A DNA stretch of 64,000 bases, from contig NZ_JAIVFW010000025.1 in NCBI RefSeq assembly GCF_020829595.1, positions 1-64,000 of the forward strand, read 5' to 3'. The translations under genes were made by a program, and so were the position numbers. The notes beneath the pieces were generated by a model. It searched no databases, had not been told where the DNA came from, and was given only the letters and a program-made list of their open reading frames with translations. Positions 1 to 8,690 of the stretch are shown one piece after another. Every line of letters starts with the position of its first letter. Position 1 is the first letter of the stretch. Origin of the DNA: Nostoc sp. CHAB 5844. Its GTDB lineage: Bacteria > Cyanobacteriota > Cyanobacteriia > Cyanobacteriales > Nostocaceae.

Positions 1-127
1 GGAAGGCGCAGGGGAATAATAATATTCCTGACCATCCTACGAATACGAAGCGATCGCGCTTTAACCAGTCGTCTAGTACGTCAAACCACCCTCTTCTACT
101 TGGGGCGCGTCCTACTGCGATGGTCAT
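1..127 (-). CDS. psbD: Photosystem II D2 protein PsbD, 5' end only
   Basis: The first 42 codons of a gene that runs off the left edge of the window. The reading frame from the ATG at 127-125 gives [10 protein letters not shown], then [20 protein letters not shown], the highly conserved start of the D2 reaction-centre protein (about 350 residues in full). D2 binds the chlorophylls, QA and iron of the photosystem II core in the thylakoid membrane. A GGAG lies about 10 bases upstream of the ATG. In cyanobacteria psbD is often followed by psbC, which would lie outside this window. Only the N-terminus is visible, but the identity is not in doubt. Confidence 0.95.
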   Translation of the reverse strand, partial: MTIAVGRAPSRRGWFDVLDDWLKRDRFVFVGWSGILLFPCAF

Positions 128-480
128 GAGAGTGAATCTCCAAATATCTTCTTATAAGTACAGTTCTGCTTTCAGGCTTGTTTTTAGCAGCCTCTTCTAT
201 GCAGATGTTTAACTGGTTTGTCAATCCAGTTTACAATTTTTTACTGACTCTAATAATTCTAAGTGAAAATCGTTAATTTTTCCAGGGGATTCTGAATCAA
301 ATTTCATATTTAGATATTGAGAAGCTAGAAGTTAGAGGCTCGTGACTAGAGGTTAAAGGCTCAGATAAACATTTTTTAACTAATTTTACTTCTAATCTCT
401 AGCCCCCCTATACCCTAGCCTCTCATTCCCTATCTAGTAACGCTAAAATGAGTCCTACAGCTATGTTTGATTAATCCTAA
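128..480. other. Intergenic region psbD / UPF0367 gene
   Basis: A 353-base spacer between divergent genes. Its left part holds the possible psbD promoter. The part around 328-425 carries degenerate heptamer-type repeats (variants of ctagagg / ttagagg and their complements), as in other spacers of this window. No ORF or RNA gene is evident. Confidence 0.5.
196..224 (-). promoter_or_regulatory. Possible psbD promoter (-35/-10)
   Basis: Reading leftward, TTGACA (224-219) is followed after 17 bases by CATAGA (201-196), which would start transcription about 60 bases before the psbD ATG. The -35 is a perfect sigma-70 consensus and the spacing is ideal; the -10 is weak. Position and orientation fit psbD, but this is pattern matching only. 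Confidence 0.35.
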
Positions 481-753
481 ATGTTTACCATTGACATAAG
501 TGTAAGAAACACTGCTTTCCCTATATCGATACAACGTAAGTCGACAGAAGATGCTGAGGCTGTCTATCAACTAATTTTGGCAGCAATGCGCTCTGGCAAT
601 CCTGATATTGTGGAACTTAAGTGTGAAGGTAAGACAGAGAAAAAAATCGCTGTCCGTGCTAGTGAAATTTCTGGGGTACAAATAATTCAGAAAGATGGTG
701 TTAGCACTAGCAGTGGCAGACCACCTGGCTTTTTTGCCTTGGCTGGTGAGTAA
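481..753 (+). CDS. UPF0367 family conserved protein
   Basis: A 90-residue protein conserved in cyanobacteria (UPF0367), function unknown. It matches the family pattern from memory: a short beta-rich N-terminus, the segment ISIQRKSTEDAEAVY, the ELKCEGKTEKK block with an ISGVQI strand, and a C-terminal SGRPPGF tail. No signal peptide or membrane segment. It is nine bases upstream of the ABC ATPase gene, so the two are probably co-transcribed. The start at ATG 481 is the only reasonable one. Confidence 0.75.
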   Translation: MFTIDISVRNTAFPISIQRKSTEDAEAVYQLILAAMRSGNPDIVELKCEGKTEKKIAVRASEISGVQIIQKDGVSTSSGRPPGFFALAGE

Positions 754-762
754 GGTGTAGTA

Positions 763-1440
763 ATGGCGGAAGTGGGCATTCAAGTCAAAGATTTAAATTT
801 CTGTTGGCCTAATGGTGAGATAGCCGTTAAGTCTTGCTCTCTAGAAGTACCCAAAGGGGAATTTTGGATGCTTTTGGGTACTAATGGCAGTGGCAAATCA
901 ACTCTACTTCGACTACTGGCGGGGCTTTTGCAGCCGCAGTCTGGCGAGATTGGTGTTTTACCCCCCGTCGGTTTTGTGTTCCAAAATCCTGATCATCAAC
1001 TGGTGATGCCAACTGTTGGTGCTGATGTGGCTTTTGGGCTGGTGGAAGAAAAATTGCCACCTGCTATGGTGAGAGCAAGGGTTGAGGAAGCTTTAGGCGC
1101 GGTGAATTTGCTGCAATTGCAACTACGTCCTATATATGCTCTGAGTGGGGGACAAAAACAGCGTGTGGCCATTGCTGGTGCGATCGCCCGTTGCTGTGAA
1201 GTTTTATTATTAGATGAACCCACAGCTTTACTCGATCCTGATAGCCAACTAGATCTAGTGGCTGGTGTCCACCGCCTAGTCAAAAGTCGGGGTCTTACAG
1301 CCTTGTGGGTGACTCATCGCCTAGATGAGTTGAATTACTGTGACGGCGCTTTCTTACTAGATAAAGGTTCTTTAGTTGATTCGGGTGAGGCGCAACGTCT
1401 CAAACAACGATTGATGAGAGTACATGATGAATTACCCTAA
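763..1440 (+). CDS. ABC transporter ATP-binding protein (CbiO/EcfA-like)
   Basis: A 225-residue stand-alone ATPase subunit. Visible motifs: Walker A GTNGSGKST (residues 39-47), Q-loop VFQNPDHQ (about 72-79), signature LSGGQKQR (127-134), Walker B EVLLLDEPTA (146-155) and an H-loop in VTHRLDE. The NPDHQ Q-loop and short length resemble energising ATPases of cobalt/ECF-type importers, and plastid homologues of the same class exist. No permease lies beside it, so the substrate cannot be named. It closely follows the UPF0367 gene and is followed by a strong hairpin terminator at 1481-1504. Confidence 0.85.
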   Translation: MAEVGIQVKDLNFCWPNGEIAVKSCSLEVPKGEFWMLLGTNGSGKSTLLRLLAGLLQPQSGEIGVLPPVGFVFQNPDHQLVMPTVGADVAFGLVEEKLPPAMVRARVEEALGAVNLLQLQLRPIYALSGGQKQRVAIAGAIARCCEVLLLDEPTALLDPDSQLDLVAGVHRLVKSRGLTALWVTHRLDELNYCDGAFLLDKGSLVDSGEAQRLKQRLMRVHDELP

Positions 1441-1480
1441 ATGCTGAAGCTAATTCATCAATAAATTATTAACATCTACA

Positions 1481-1504
1481 ACGCGCCTTAAATAAGGCGC
1501 GTTT
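1481..1504 (+). terminator. Rho-independent-type terminator after ABC ATPase gene
   Basis: A perfect inverted repeat, acgcgcctta / taaggcgcgt, with a two-base loop, followed by T-rich sequence. It lies 40 bases after the stop codon of the ABC ATPase gene and before the next gene's leader. Confidence 0.75.
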
Positions 1505-1649
1505 ATATTTGGGACGGCTTTTCTAGCTTAAATTTGCAATCTCTTCGCATTATTTGCTGATTTGTAACATAGTGTTACAGCCAATGCTTCAATTACTATA
1601 AAAGTTATGAATGGATTGTGTTAACTCTAGAAAATTGTGATTAAAAACC

Positions 1650-2201
1650 ATGCCCCGTTCCTCAGTCCCAGCCGTTCTATTAGTGGACGGCTACAATATA
1701 ATTGGCGCTTGGCCTTGCCTGAAAAAAACCCGTGATAGTGCTAGTTTAGAGGCAGCACGCTGGGAACTGGTCGAAGCGATGATCGGTTACAGTGCATTTC
1801 AAGGTTATGAAACTCAAGTAGTTTTCGATGCCCAATATCATAACGCCTCTAGTAATAAGGAAATTATTACAGAGCTTGTCTCAGTTCATTACACTGATTT
1901 TGGGCAAACAGCAGATACTTACATCGAAAAAATTTGTGCCTCTTTGCGATCGCATATTACCCCATCTCGAATTTCTCGGATGATTGTCGCCACCTCAGAC
2001 AGAGCGCAACAATTGGTAGTACAGGGGTATGGGGCAGAATGGTTATCAGCACAACAACTATGTAGTGCTGTGGAAGCTACAGTTTGTCGAGTACGTCAAA
2101 AATATCAAACCCGCCAAAAATCAAATAGTAGATTTTTGGCTAGTGCTATTGATGACCAAGCGCGGCAGAAGTTGGCGGCATTGCGTATGGGACTACACTA
2201 G
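1650..2201 (+). CDS. NYN domain protein (YacP/Rae1-like RNase)
   Basis: A 183-residue protein with the NYN fold (PIN-like nuclease). The N-terminal strand LLVDGYNIIG carries the catalytic-type Asp and Asn; further acidic positions sit in VVFDAQ, TADTYIEK and VATSDRAQQ, in the order expected for the YacP family. The family includes Bacillus Rae1, a ribosome-associated mRNA endonuclease; a role in RNA cleavage is inferred from that. It stands alone between a terminator and tRNA-Asn. The ATG at 1650 is the first start in frame. No signal peptide, so cytoplasmic. Confidence 0.8.
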   Translation: MPRSSVPAVLLVDGYNIIGAWPCLKKTRDSASLEAARWELVEAMIGYSAFQGYETQVVFDAQYHNASSNKEIITELVSVHYTDFGQTADTYIEKICASLRSHITPSRISRMIVATSDRAQQLVVQGYGAEWLSAQQLCSAVEATVCRVRQKYQTRQKSNSRFLASAIDDQARQKLAALRMGLH

Positions 2202-2350
2202 CTATTAGCATCCAAAAGTCTCTAATCTGCCTCCAGAAGGGGTTTTTGGTTGCAATCATTTGAAAAATTAGGCTTTGACAAAAAAGTTAGCGAAAGAACT
2301 TGCCATTTCTTTGTGACTGCGCTAATATTATAAATTGTGAGCGACAGCGT

Positions 2351-2422
<72 letters not shown>

Positions 2423-2433
2423 TTTTAAAAACT

Positions 2434-3645
2434 ATGAAGGATAAAAAGTTAAATTTCAAACTTCAACCTTCATCTTATCAAGAGTTATGGTCACTTGATA
2501 CCAATGTAGTGTTTCTTAATCATGGTTCTTATGGCGCTTGTCCAAAAGCTGTGTTGGCGGTGCAGCAAAATTTGCGATCGCAGTTGGAACAAGACCCAGT
2601 AAATTTTTTTGGGAAAAAGTGGGAACCACTGTTAGACAATGCCAGAAGCAAGTTGGCAGCTTTTATTAATACTGATGCCCAAGATTTAGTATTTGTCCCG
2701 AATGCTACAACTGGTGTAAATTCAGTGTTGCGTTCTCTGACTTTTTCCTCAGATGACGAAATTCTGACTACTAACCACGAGTACAACGCTTGCCGCAATG
2801 CTTTAAATTTTATCGCTAATTGTACTGGAGCGCGGATAGTCGTGGCAAAAATTCCTTTCCCGTTAGAGTCGCCACAGCAAATAATTGCAGCAGTATTAGA
2901 GAAAGTTTCATCTAAAACACGATTAGCATTACTAGATCATATAACTAGCCAGACAGGATTAATCTTTCCTATCCATCAGCTAGTGAAGGAGTTGCAAGCG
3001 CGGGGTATAGAAACATTAATAGATGGCGCTCATGCACTAGGGATGATACCGTTAAATATGCAAGAGATTGGTGCAACTTACTATAGCGGGAATTGCCATA
3101 AATGGCTTTCTGCGCCTAAAGGTGCAGCATTTTTGTATGTGCGGCGGGATAAACAACCAGAAATTCATCCTCTAACAATTAGTCACGGCGCTAATTCTCT
3201 ACGCACTGATAAAACCCGCTTTCAATTAGAATTTGACTGGACAGGTACAGACGATTCTACAGCTTATATGTGCGTACCGGAAGCGATCGCTTTTATGAGT
3301 TCTCTGTTACCTGGTGGTTGGCTAGAGTTAATGCAGCGAAATCATCAGTTAGTTTTACAGGCAAGACAGCTACTTTGTACAGCGCTACAAGTACAACCAC
3401 CTTGTCCAGAACAGATGATTGGTTCAATGGCTGTTGTACCAATGCCTGTAAGCTTAGAAAATCGTGGTTATATGTGGCTACATGATGAATTGTATGATCA
3501 ATTTGGCATTCAAGTACAAGTGGTTCCTTGGCAGGAATCACCTGGAATGCTCATCAGGATTTCAGCACAGATTTACAATACTTTAGAGCAGTATCAGTTT
3601 CTGGCAAAAGCACTAAAAAGTTTATTAAAAACTAAAGATAAATAG
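2434..3645 (+). CDS. Class V aminotransferase, isopenicillin-N-epimerase-like
   Basis: A 403-residue PLP enzyme of the class V (NifS-like) fold. N-terminal FLNHGSYGACP is typical of the isopenicillin-N-epimerase-like branch; the PLP-contacting Asp is in DGAHALG (about residue 197) and the Schiff-base Lys in NCHKWLSAPKG (about 223). Members of this branch act as amino acid epimerases, desulfurases or lyases, and the substrate cannot be told from sequence. The frame is open from 2392, inside the tRNA, so ATG 2434 is chosen as start. It may be transcribed from the tRNA promoter. Confidence 0.85.
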   Translation: MKDKKLNFKLQPSSYQELWSLDTNVVFLNHGSYGACPKAVLAVQQNLRSQLEQDPVNFFGKKWEPLLDNARSKLAAFINTDAQDLVFVPNATTGVNSVLRSLTFSSDDEILTTNHEYNACRNALNFIANCTGARIVVAKIPFPLESPQQIIAAVLEKVSSKTRLALLDHITSQTGLIFPIHQLVKELQARGIETLIDGAHALGMIPLNMQEIGATYYSGNCHKWLSAPKGAAFLYVRRDKQPEIHPLTISHGANSLRTDKTRFQLEFDWTGTDDSTAYMCVPEAIAFMSSLLPGGWLELMQRNHQLVLQARQLLCTALQVQPPCPEQMIGSMAVVPMPVSLENRGYMWLHDELYDQFGIQVQVVPWQESPGMLIRISAQIYNTLEQYQFLAKALKSLLKTKDK

Positions 3646-3821
3646 TTTCTCTGCTTACATGAATATCAGCAGCTACGCGTATATCTGCTACATCTTTTGA
3701 AAATTAGTGACGATAGTAGCAAAAATTGCTTTGTGCAAATTCTGTTGTTCTATCTGCGGAATGTAGACTTAACGTTAAACTAAATTTCTTTCTGTCAAAC
3801 AGAATACTATTTGCCAAATTT

Positions 3822-3827
3822 TCCGGA
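3822..3827 (+). promoter_or_regulatory. TCCGGA motif upstream of the PatX-like gene (DIF1-like)
   Basis: A TCCGGA hexamer 57 bases before the ATG of the RGSGR-peptide gene. In Anabaena a TCCGGA element at about -35 (the DIF1 motif) marks promoters induced early in heterocyst differentiation, independently of NtcA. The distance allows a start point near 3857 with a short leader, though no strong -10 is obvious. The motif is seen; its function here is inferred. Confidence 0.45.
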
Positions 3828-3883
3828 TACACATTCAGAAACTAAGTAGCAGTAGATATTAGAGTTCACAATAAATATCTGCT

Positions 3884-4123
3884 ATGCGTGTTACATTTTC
3901 ACTTTTAGTTTCTAGTTTGATGTTCAGTTCTTTGGTTGTTAACGGTTCAGCAAAGTTAAATCGCTCACATACACTAATCCATGAGACAGGAGTACAAATG
4001 TTGTTTTCGGCAAAGCCTAAAGCTAAACCTAAACCAAATGAGCCTGAAAATCCTACACCTCATCGTGGTAGTGGACGCAGAGATTTAATTGAATCTCTCA
4101 ACAATGCTTTTCCTGTTGGTTAA
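3884..4123 (+). CDS. patX: PatX-like RGSGR-containing heterocyst-patterning peptide precursor
   Basis: A 79-residue small protein. It starts with a signal-peptide-like segment (basic Arg2, hydrophobic residues 3-20, small residues GSA at 21-23), continues with a K/P-rich stretch, and carries HRGSGRR with the pentapeptide RGSGR at residues 61-65 near the C-terminus. RGSGR is the active core of PatS, which binds HetR and blocks heterocyst differentiation. PatX proteins have this same design: about 80 residues, an N-terminal export signal and HRGSGR-like near the C-terminus. A TCCGGA element lies upstream. It could instead be a PatS relative, but PatS is usually much shorter and lacks a long export signal. 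Confidence 0.85.
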   Translation: MRVTFSLLVSSLMFSSLVVNGSAKLNRSHTLIHETGVQMLFSAKPKAKPKPNEPENPTPHRGSGRRDLIESLNNAFPVG

Positions 4124-4511
4124 AAATTGTTCAAGGCTAAAATCAGCTTGCGAAAAAAGTATCTAATAACAATCAAAGTGTTATTAAGACTTTGGCAGCC
4201 ACACGACATTTTATCCCCAAAGAAATTTAACATTTTTTCAGTATTTCATCCTTAAACTCTTTTTCTAGAACTTGCTTGCATCTTTGCGTTGACAAACTCA
4301 AGCAAACTGACTTATCCATAACATCACCTATTCCTTGACTCAGATTATCTTTTCTGTTTTCAGAATTTTGTTGAGACTGTACACTTCAATAATCAAGGGC
4401 ATCTCATTCAAATATTTTTTAAATTTGCATCTAGCCATAGATACCAGCGATCGCGTCATACTTGTGCAGGGAGCGATAACATAAGAAGAAACTAATATTG
4501 ATGCTGTGTTT
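4124..4511. other. Intergenic region, no gene seen
   Basis: About 390 AT-rich bases after the PatX-like gene. It contains one HIP1-like gcgatcgc near 4449 and no convincing ORF, RNA gene or clear terminator. Confidence 0.5.
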
Positions 4512-5330
4512 ATGGCAACCCAACTGGGTGAAGCTAAATTGCTAACTGAAATGGTAATCTCTTGGGAAGCGTTGCCCGATGATTATCAATTAGAGGATGA
4601 ACCTGTGGAGAATACCAATCAGCCAATTTTGGCTGGTGCTTTGCGTGAAAGCCTAGAAATTAGTGGGTTCATCCAACCACAGATGTTAATAGCCTCAAAT
4701 TTTGGTCTTTGTGCAACTGTCAATGGGCAATTGATTTTAAAAGCGCCCGACTGGGTTTATGTTCCAACAGTTAATCAAGTTCTGAGCGATCGCAAAAGTT
4801 ATACTCCTAATTTAGAAGGTGATGTGCCGGCGATCGTGATGGAATTTTTATCCAACACCGAAGGCGGCGAATATTCCGTCAAGCGCACTTACCCGCCAGG
4901 AAGATGGTTTTTCTACGAGCAAATTTTGCAGGTTCCCATCTATATAATTTTTGAACCAGATGGTGGTTTATTGGAATTTTATCAACTGAAAAATCAACGC
5001 TATGAGTTGCAGCTACCGGACGAAAATGGTCGTCATTTCGTAGAATCAATGGGTTTATTTTTGGGAACTTGGCAAGGTACGAAAGAAGCTCGAACTGGTT
5101 ATTGGTTGCGCTGGTGGGATACAGAAGGTAATTTGTTACCGTGGGCTGTGGAACAAATTGAACAAGAACACCAACGCGCTGAACAAGAACGCAAACGCGC
5201 TGAACAAGAACGCAAACGCGCTGAACAAGAACGCAAACGCGCTGAACAAGAACGCCAGGAAAAAGAAAAATTGATAGCTTACTTAGCATCTCAAGGTATT
5301 GACCCGAATAATTTGCCACCCTTGGAATAG
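4512..5330 (+). CDS. Uma2 family (DUF820) endonuclease-like protein with repeat tail
   Basis: A 272-residue member of the Uma2/DUF820 family, a PD-(D/E)XK nuclease fold greatly expanded in cyanobacteria. Visible hallmarks are LKAPDWVYVP, VMEFLSNTEGGEYSVKR (family E and K positions) and an IIFEPDGG strand. The C-terminus is a run of charged heptads AEQERKR (about residues 222-249), likely a coiled coil, ending DPNNLPPLE as in many family members. Biological role unknown. A GTG at 4506 is also in frame; ATG 4512 (MATQLGEAK) is preferred. Confidence 0.85.
   Translation: MATQLGEAKLLTEMVISWEALPDDYQLEDEPVENTNQPILAGALRESLEISGFIQPQMLIASNFGLCATVNGQLILKAPDWVYVPTVNQVLSDRKSYTPNLEGDVPAIVMEFLSNTEGGEYSVKRTYPPGRWFFYEQILQVPIYIIFEPDGGLLEFYQLKNQRYELQLPDENGRHFVESMGLFLGTWQGTKEARTGYWLRWWDTEGNLLPWAVEQIEQEHQRAEQERKRAEQERKRAEQERKRAEQERQEKEKLIAYLASQGIDPNNLPPLE
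5175..5258 (+). repeat. 21-bp tandem repeat, four copies, in Uma2 gene
   Basis: Four copies of cgcgctgaacaagaacgcaaa, the last ending cgccag. They encode the AEQERKR heptads of the Uma2 protein tail. The copies are almost identical at the DNA level, so the number may vary by slippage without breaking the frame. Confidence 0.9.
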
Positions 5331-5366
5331 CCAGTCAAGGGCGAACAGCTGTTCACCCCTACTTAT

Positions 5367-6266
5367 TTAAACGTTAGTTTTCTCTTTTGCTATCCCGTTC
5401 TTGTTAATGCCGTTGATGAACATTGGCACAAACTTCTCCATAAATTCTTGTGGGTTGCGCTGCCAAGCTTTTTGTGCTGCTTGAATTCTTATAAATTGCA
5501 ATTCAGGTGCTAGTAAAGCTTGCGGTAAGCGTTCCATCAAGTATTGGGGACGTTCCCACAAAGGCATAGTATTTGCTACTTCCACCAGCCTTGTAACTCG
5601 TCGCAGTTCTGCACCTAAAGTAATATCCATACCTGATTCGTAGGCGGCCTGTTCAATTGCCGCATATTTACGCTTGGCTTGCTCGACTTTTTGCCGATGT
5701 TCTGGACTTCTATCGGCTATTTGTGCTAACCAGCGATTCCCCCAACGGACGTGTCCGGCTTCTTCTGGCAGGATTTTTTCGATGGTTTCGCGGATTTTGA
5801 TATTCTCTGCTGTTTGTGGTGCTTGCTTGAGGGCATAAATGTGGGCAGAAAAATACTCACAACCACGTTTTTCGGTGATGTTGATTGCTGCCAAGGCGGC
5901 AATAATACCATCTTCTAAATTACCGTTGGCTTCGTAAGTATCTTTGTCAAGCAAGCGATCAAATTCATCAATATAAGTCATTCCAGGGGGATTTCCGACA
6001 TTGGCTCCCAGTTCTATTAACAAATCAGTTAGCCACATGGCATGACGAGCTTCATCACAGATGTGATGAGACAAATCTTGGATCAGTTCTCGTGGCTGTC
6101 CGTTGAGTTTTTCAATTACCTCTGTTAGGTCTTTGCAACTGCGCTGTTCGCTGTAGCGATAGCGATTGAGGGTAATGAGATGCAGTTCGCGATCGCTAAC
6201 TACGCGTTTTAAGATATCTCTCGCACCTAGACTATCCTGGAATTTCCGTGGGTAAGTAACTGCCAT
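5367..6266 (-). CDS. Ferritin-like diiron domain protein
   Basis: A 299-residue, mostly helical protein with two EXXH motifs, DEARH (Glu72, His75) and EEAGH (Glu169, His172), plus a further Glu in TEKRGCEYF (about 132). Spaced E-x-x-H pairs in a four-helix arrangement are the signature of ferritin-like diiron proteins. The overall length and shape resemble the ferritin-like proteins seen widely in cyanobacteria; substrate unknown (iron handling, oxygenation or peroxide removal are possible). No signal peptide. Its ATG is about 300 bases from gifA, with which it shares a divergent spacer. Confidence 0.7.
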   Translation of the reverse strand: MAVTYPRKFQDSLGARDILKRVVSDRELHLITLNRYRYSEQRSCKDLTEVIEKLNGQPRELIQDLSHHICDEARHAMWLTDLLIELGANVGNPPGMTYIDEFDRLLDKDTYEANGNLEDGIIAALAAINITEKRGCEYFSAHIYALKQAPQTAENIKIRETIEKILPEEAGHVRWGNRWLAQIADRSPEHRQKVEQAKRKYAAIEQAAYESGMDITLGAELRRVTRLVEVANTMPLWERPQYLMERLPQALLAPELQFIRIQAAQKAWQRNPQEFMEKFVPMFINGINKNGIAKEKTNV

Positions 6267-6474
6267 AGTATGAAGATTTATTAACTGTTATTTTTGATGC
6301 TATCTCAGATTTTCATTACTTGCCGGAAACTGGAATGATTGTTTTCCACAAAGGTGAATCTGAGCCAAAATATCAGCAATTCCTGACTTTTACAAAGATC
6401 ATTCACGCAATAATACTCATTACAGCCCTGACAACATTAAGATTTATTTTTTTTTGAGCATAAAAATCAAAACT

Positions 6475-6488
6475 GTAACTTAAGCTAC
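6475..6488 (+). promoter_or_regulatory. NtcA-type site in the gifA promoter
   Basis: GTA-N8-TAC (GTAACTTAAGCTAC), a perfect NtcA consensus. A TATATT at 6500-6505 follows 11 bases later, so the site overlaps where a -35 would lie rather than the -41.5 position of activated promoters. That geometry suits repression, which is how NtcA controls gif genes in cyanobacteria. The site is seen directly; repression is inferred. Confidence 0.7.
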
Positions 6489-6565
6489 AGAATTTTTGCT
6501 ATATTAATAAATGAAAGGAATAACCAGCTAAAAATATATAACTAAAACCTTAGGGGGACTGAAGT

Positions 6566-6766
6566 ATGTCTATTCAAGAAAAATCTCGTGCATTAATGGT
6601 GCGTCAATATCAGCAAGTTAAAAACCGTCAACAATCCATGCTGATGCGTTCTGCACAAGAACTCGGTCTTCCTGAAGAAGTATCCCATTATTGGAATCCC
6701 ATTCAAGGCAAGATAGACCAAACTACACGCACGATTTATGGAAGCAGTCACGCTGCAATGAGTTAG
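6566..6766 (+). CDS. gifA: Glutamine synthetase inactivating factor IF7 (GifA)
   Basis: A 66-residue basic protein matching cyanobacterial IF7: an N-terminal ARALMVRQYQ-like segment (here SRALMVRQYQQVKNRQQSML), then a helical region and a short polar tail. IF7 binds glutamine synthetase directly and inactivates it when nitrogen is ample, and basic residues in this region carry the interaction. It is convergent with glnA, its target, 151 bases away, as in Anabaena. An AGGGGG lies upstream of the ATG and an NtcA site overlaps the promoter, so expression should rise when NtcA activity falls. Confidence 0.93.
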   Translation: MSIQEKSRALMVRQYQQVKNRQQSMLMRSAQELGLPEEVSHYWNPIQGKIDQTTRTIYGSSHAAMS

Positions 6767-6867
6767 GTTAAAAGCAGGGGACAGGTGATAGGTGACAGGC
6801 TTAAAAGTCATGTGATGTTAAAGTTATATTATCTGTTCATGTCTTAACCGTCTTGGCTGTTGTTATA

Positions 6868-6902
6868 TAAAAAAAGCCACCCTTAAGGGGTGGCCTAAAA
6901 AT
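6868..6902. terminator. Bidirectional terminator between gifA and glnA
   Basis: A hairpin gccaccc-ttaa-ggggtggc (6876-6894) flanked by an A-run on the left and tailing T/A sequence on the right. It lies between the convergent gifA and glnA stop codons and can end transcription from both sides. Confidence 0.8.
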
Positions 6903-6917
6903 CAATAATAGTTGTAA

Positions 6918-8333
6918 TTAGCAGTCGTAATAGAGATAAAACTCATAAGGATGAGGACGCAACTGCAACTGCTCAACTTCATTAGCCAGTTTGTAGTCAA
7001 TCCAATTTTGAATGAAATCTTCGGTGAACACGCCTGTTTCGGTCAAGAAAGCGTGATCATTCTCTAAGGCTGCTAATGCTTTATCTAGAGAACCTGGAGT
7101 AGAAGGAACCTTCGCCAGTTCTTCTGGAGAAAGTTCATAGATATTTTTATCTAAAGGCTCACCAGGATCAATTTTGTTCTTAATGCCATCCAAACCAGCA
7201 CAAAGCATGGCTGCAAATGCCAAGTAAGGGTTAGAAGTAGCATCTGGACAACGGAACTCTAGGCGTTTAGCTTTGGGGTTAGTGCCAGAGAGCGGAATAC
7301 GTACAGAAGCAGAACGGTTACCTTGGGAATAAGCTAAGTTGACAGGTGCTTCATAACCTGGTACTAGACGCTTGTAGGAGTTGGTTGTAGGGTTGGTAAT
7401 ACCTAACAGTGCTGGTGCGTGTTTCAGAATACCACCAATGTAATGTAAGGCTGTTTCACTCAAACCAGCATACTTATTGCCTGCAAATAGAGGCTTGCCA
7501 TCTTTCCAGATGGACTGGTGAGTGTGCATCCCAGAACCGTTGTCACCAAATAATGGCTTAGGCATGAAGGTGACAGTTTTGCCGTATTTCTTAGCAACGT
7601 TCTTAATAACGTATTTGTAAGTCATCAGCCAGTCAGCCGCTTCAATCAACTTACCAAAGCGGAAACCGAGTTCGCACTGACCACCAGTTGCTACTTCATG
7701 GTGTTGCTTTTCAATGGGGACTCCGCACTTCGCCATTGTGAGTAACATTTCTGTTCGAATGTCTTGGAAACTATCTGTTGGCGAAACTGGGAAGTAACCT
7801 TCTTTGAAGCGTGGTTTGTAACCCAGGTTGGGGCCTTCTTCTCTACCAGAATTCCAACGACCTTCTACAGAATCTACGTAGTAGTAGCCGGAGTTGGCGG
7901 TTTGGTCAAAGCGGACATCATCAAAAATGAAGAATTCAGCTTCTGGGCCAAAGAAAGCTGTGTCACCAATACCAGTAGAAACTAGATAGTCTATAGCTTT
8001 TTGGGCAATCACACGCGGGCAACGGCTGTACCATTCGCCTGTGCGAGGTTCTTTGATGCTACAAATTATGCTGAGTGTTGGCTCTTGCATGAATGGGTCA
8101 ATCCAAGCTGTGTTTGGATCTAACACCATTGTCATGTCTGATTCTTCGATACCTTTCCAACCCCGAATGCTGGAACCGTCGAAAGGCACGCCATCAGAGA
8201 ATGAACTTTCATCGATTTGGTTGTGGTACACGGTTAAATGCTGCCATGTTCCTGGTGTATCGATGAATTTCAGATCAATCATCTGAATGTTTTGGTCTTG
8301 GATCAATTTCAAGACTTCTTGTGGGGTTGTCAT
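6918..8333 (-). CDS. glnA: Type I glutamine synthetase GlnA
   Basis: A 471-residue GSI enzyme that makes glutamine from glutamate, ammonia and ATP, the entry of the GS-GOGAT cycle. Visible: the N-terminal beta-grasp with [11 protein letters not shown], the catalytic [11 protein letters not shown] metal-binding strand, [21 protein letters not shown] and [17 protein letters not shown]. Length is standard. In cyanobacteria it is controlled by binding of the inactivating factors (gifA is next door) rather than by adenylylation. Transcription fits an NtcA-activated promoter at 8431-8473. Confidence 0.98.
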   Translation of the reverse strand: MTTPQEVLKLIQDQNIQMIDLKFIDTPGTWQHLTVYHNQIDESSFSDGVPFDGSSIRGWKGIEESDMTMVLDPNTAWIDPFMQEPTLSIICSIKEPRTGEWYSRCPRVIAQKAIDYLVSTGIGDTAFFGPEAEFFIFDDVRFDQTANSGYYYVDSVEGRWNSGREEGPNLGYKPRFKEGYFPVSPTDSFQDIRTEMLLTMAKCGVPIEKQHHEVATGGQCELGFRFGKLIEAADWLMTYKYVIKNVAKKYGKTVTFMPKPLFGDNGSGMHTHQSIWKDGKPLFAGNKYAGLSETALHYIGGILKHAPALLGITNPTTNSYKRLVPGYEAPVNLAYSQGNRSASVRIPLSGTNPKAKRLEFRCPDATSNPYLAFAAMLCAGLDGIKNKIDPGEPLDKNIYELSPEELAKVPSTPGSLDKALAALENDHAFLTETGVFTEDFIQNWIDYKLANEVEQLQLRPHPYEFYLYYDC

Positions 8334-8430
8334 TGTTACTCCTTCTCTGCCAATTTCCTATTGTAAAACCAGAATCTGCCAAAGCATCTTAACCCTACTG
8401 ATCCGAACCAAGTTGTGACACACCTGGATT

Positions 8431-8473
8431 ATCGTAAAGATTTGAGATTAGAGAATTATGTAGTTTTTGTTAC
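8431..8473 (-). promoter_or_regulatory. NtcA-activated glnA promoter
   Basis: On the minus strand GTAACAAAAACTAC (8473-8460) matches GTA-N8-TAC. It is followed after 23 bases by TACGAT (8436-8431), which fits the TAN3T -10 box. A spacing of 22-23 bases between the NtcA site and -10 is the classic layout of NtcA class II activation. It would give a leader of about 95 bases before glnA. Confidence 0.8.
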
Positions 8474-8690
8474 AGATTCTCTGGATTACAGGTTATATTA
8501 ACCTTTCGCGCATCATCTGTACAAAACTGGAAAGTTCATTTCATCGGGGACAACTTTGGCATAGAATCCTTAAGTAGCGGATAGATTGTTTTTGTGCCGA
8601 ACTTAATTTAAATAGCACAAAAATTTACTGGTGCGTAAGTGCAGCCAAATAAATATCAAACCATAGATAGCAACGATTGGGAGAAAAGGA

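Noticed and set aside
6506-6565. Possible glutamine riboswitch in the gifA leader
   Set aside because: The expected leader after the TATATT box is only about 50 bases, and no glnA-type RNA motif was recognised; NtcA control is enough to explain regulation.
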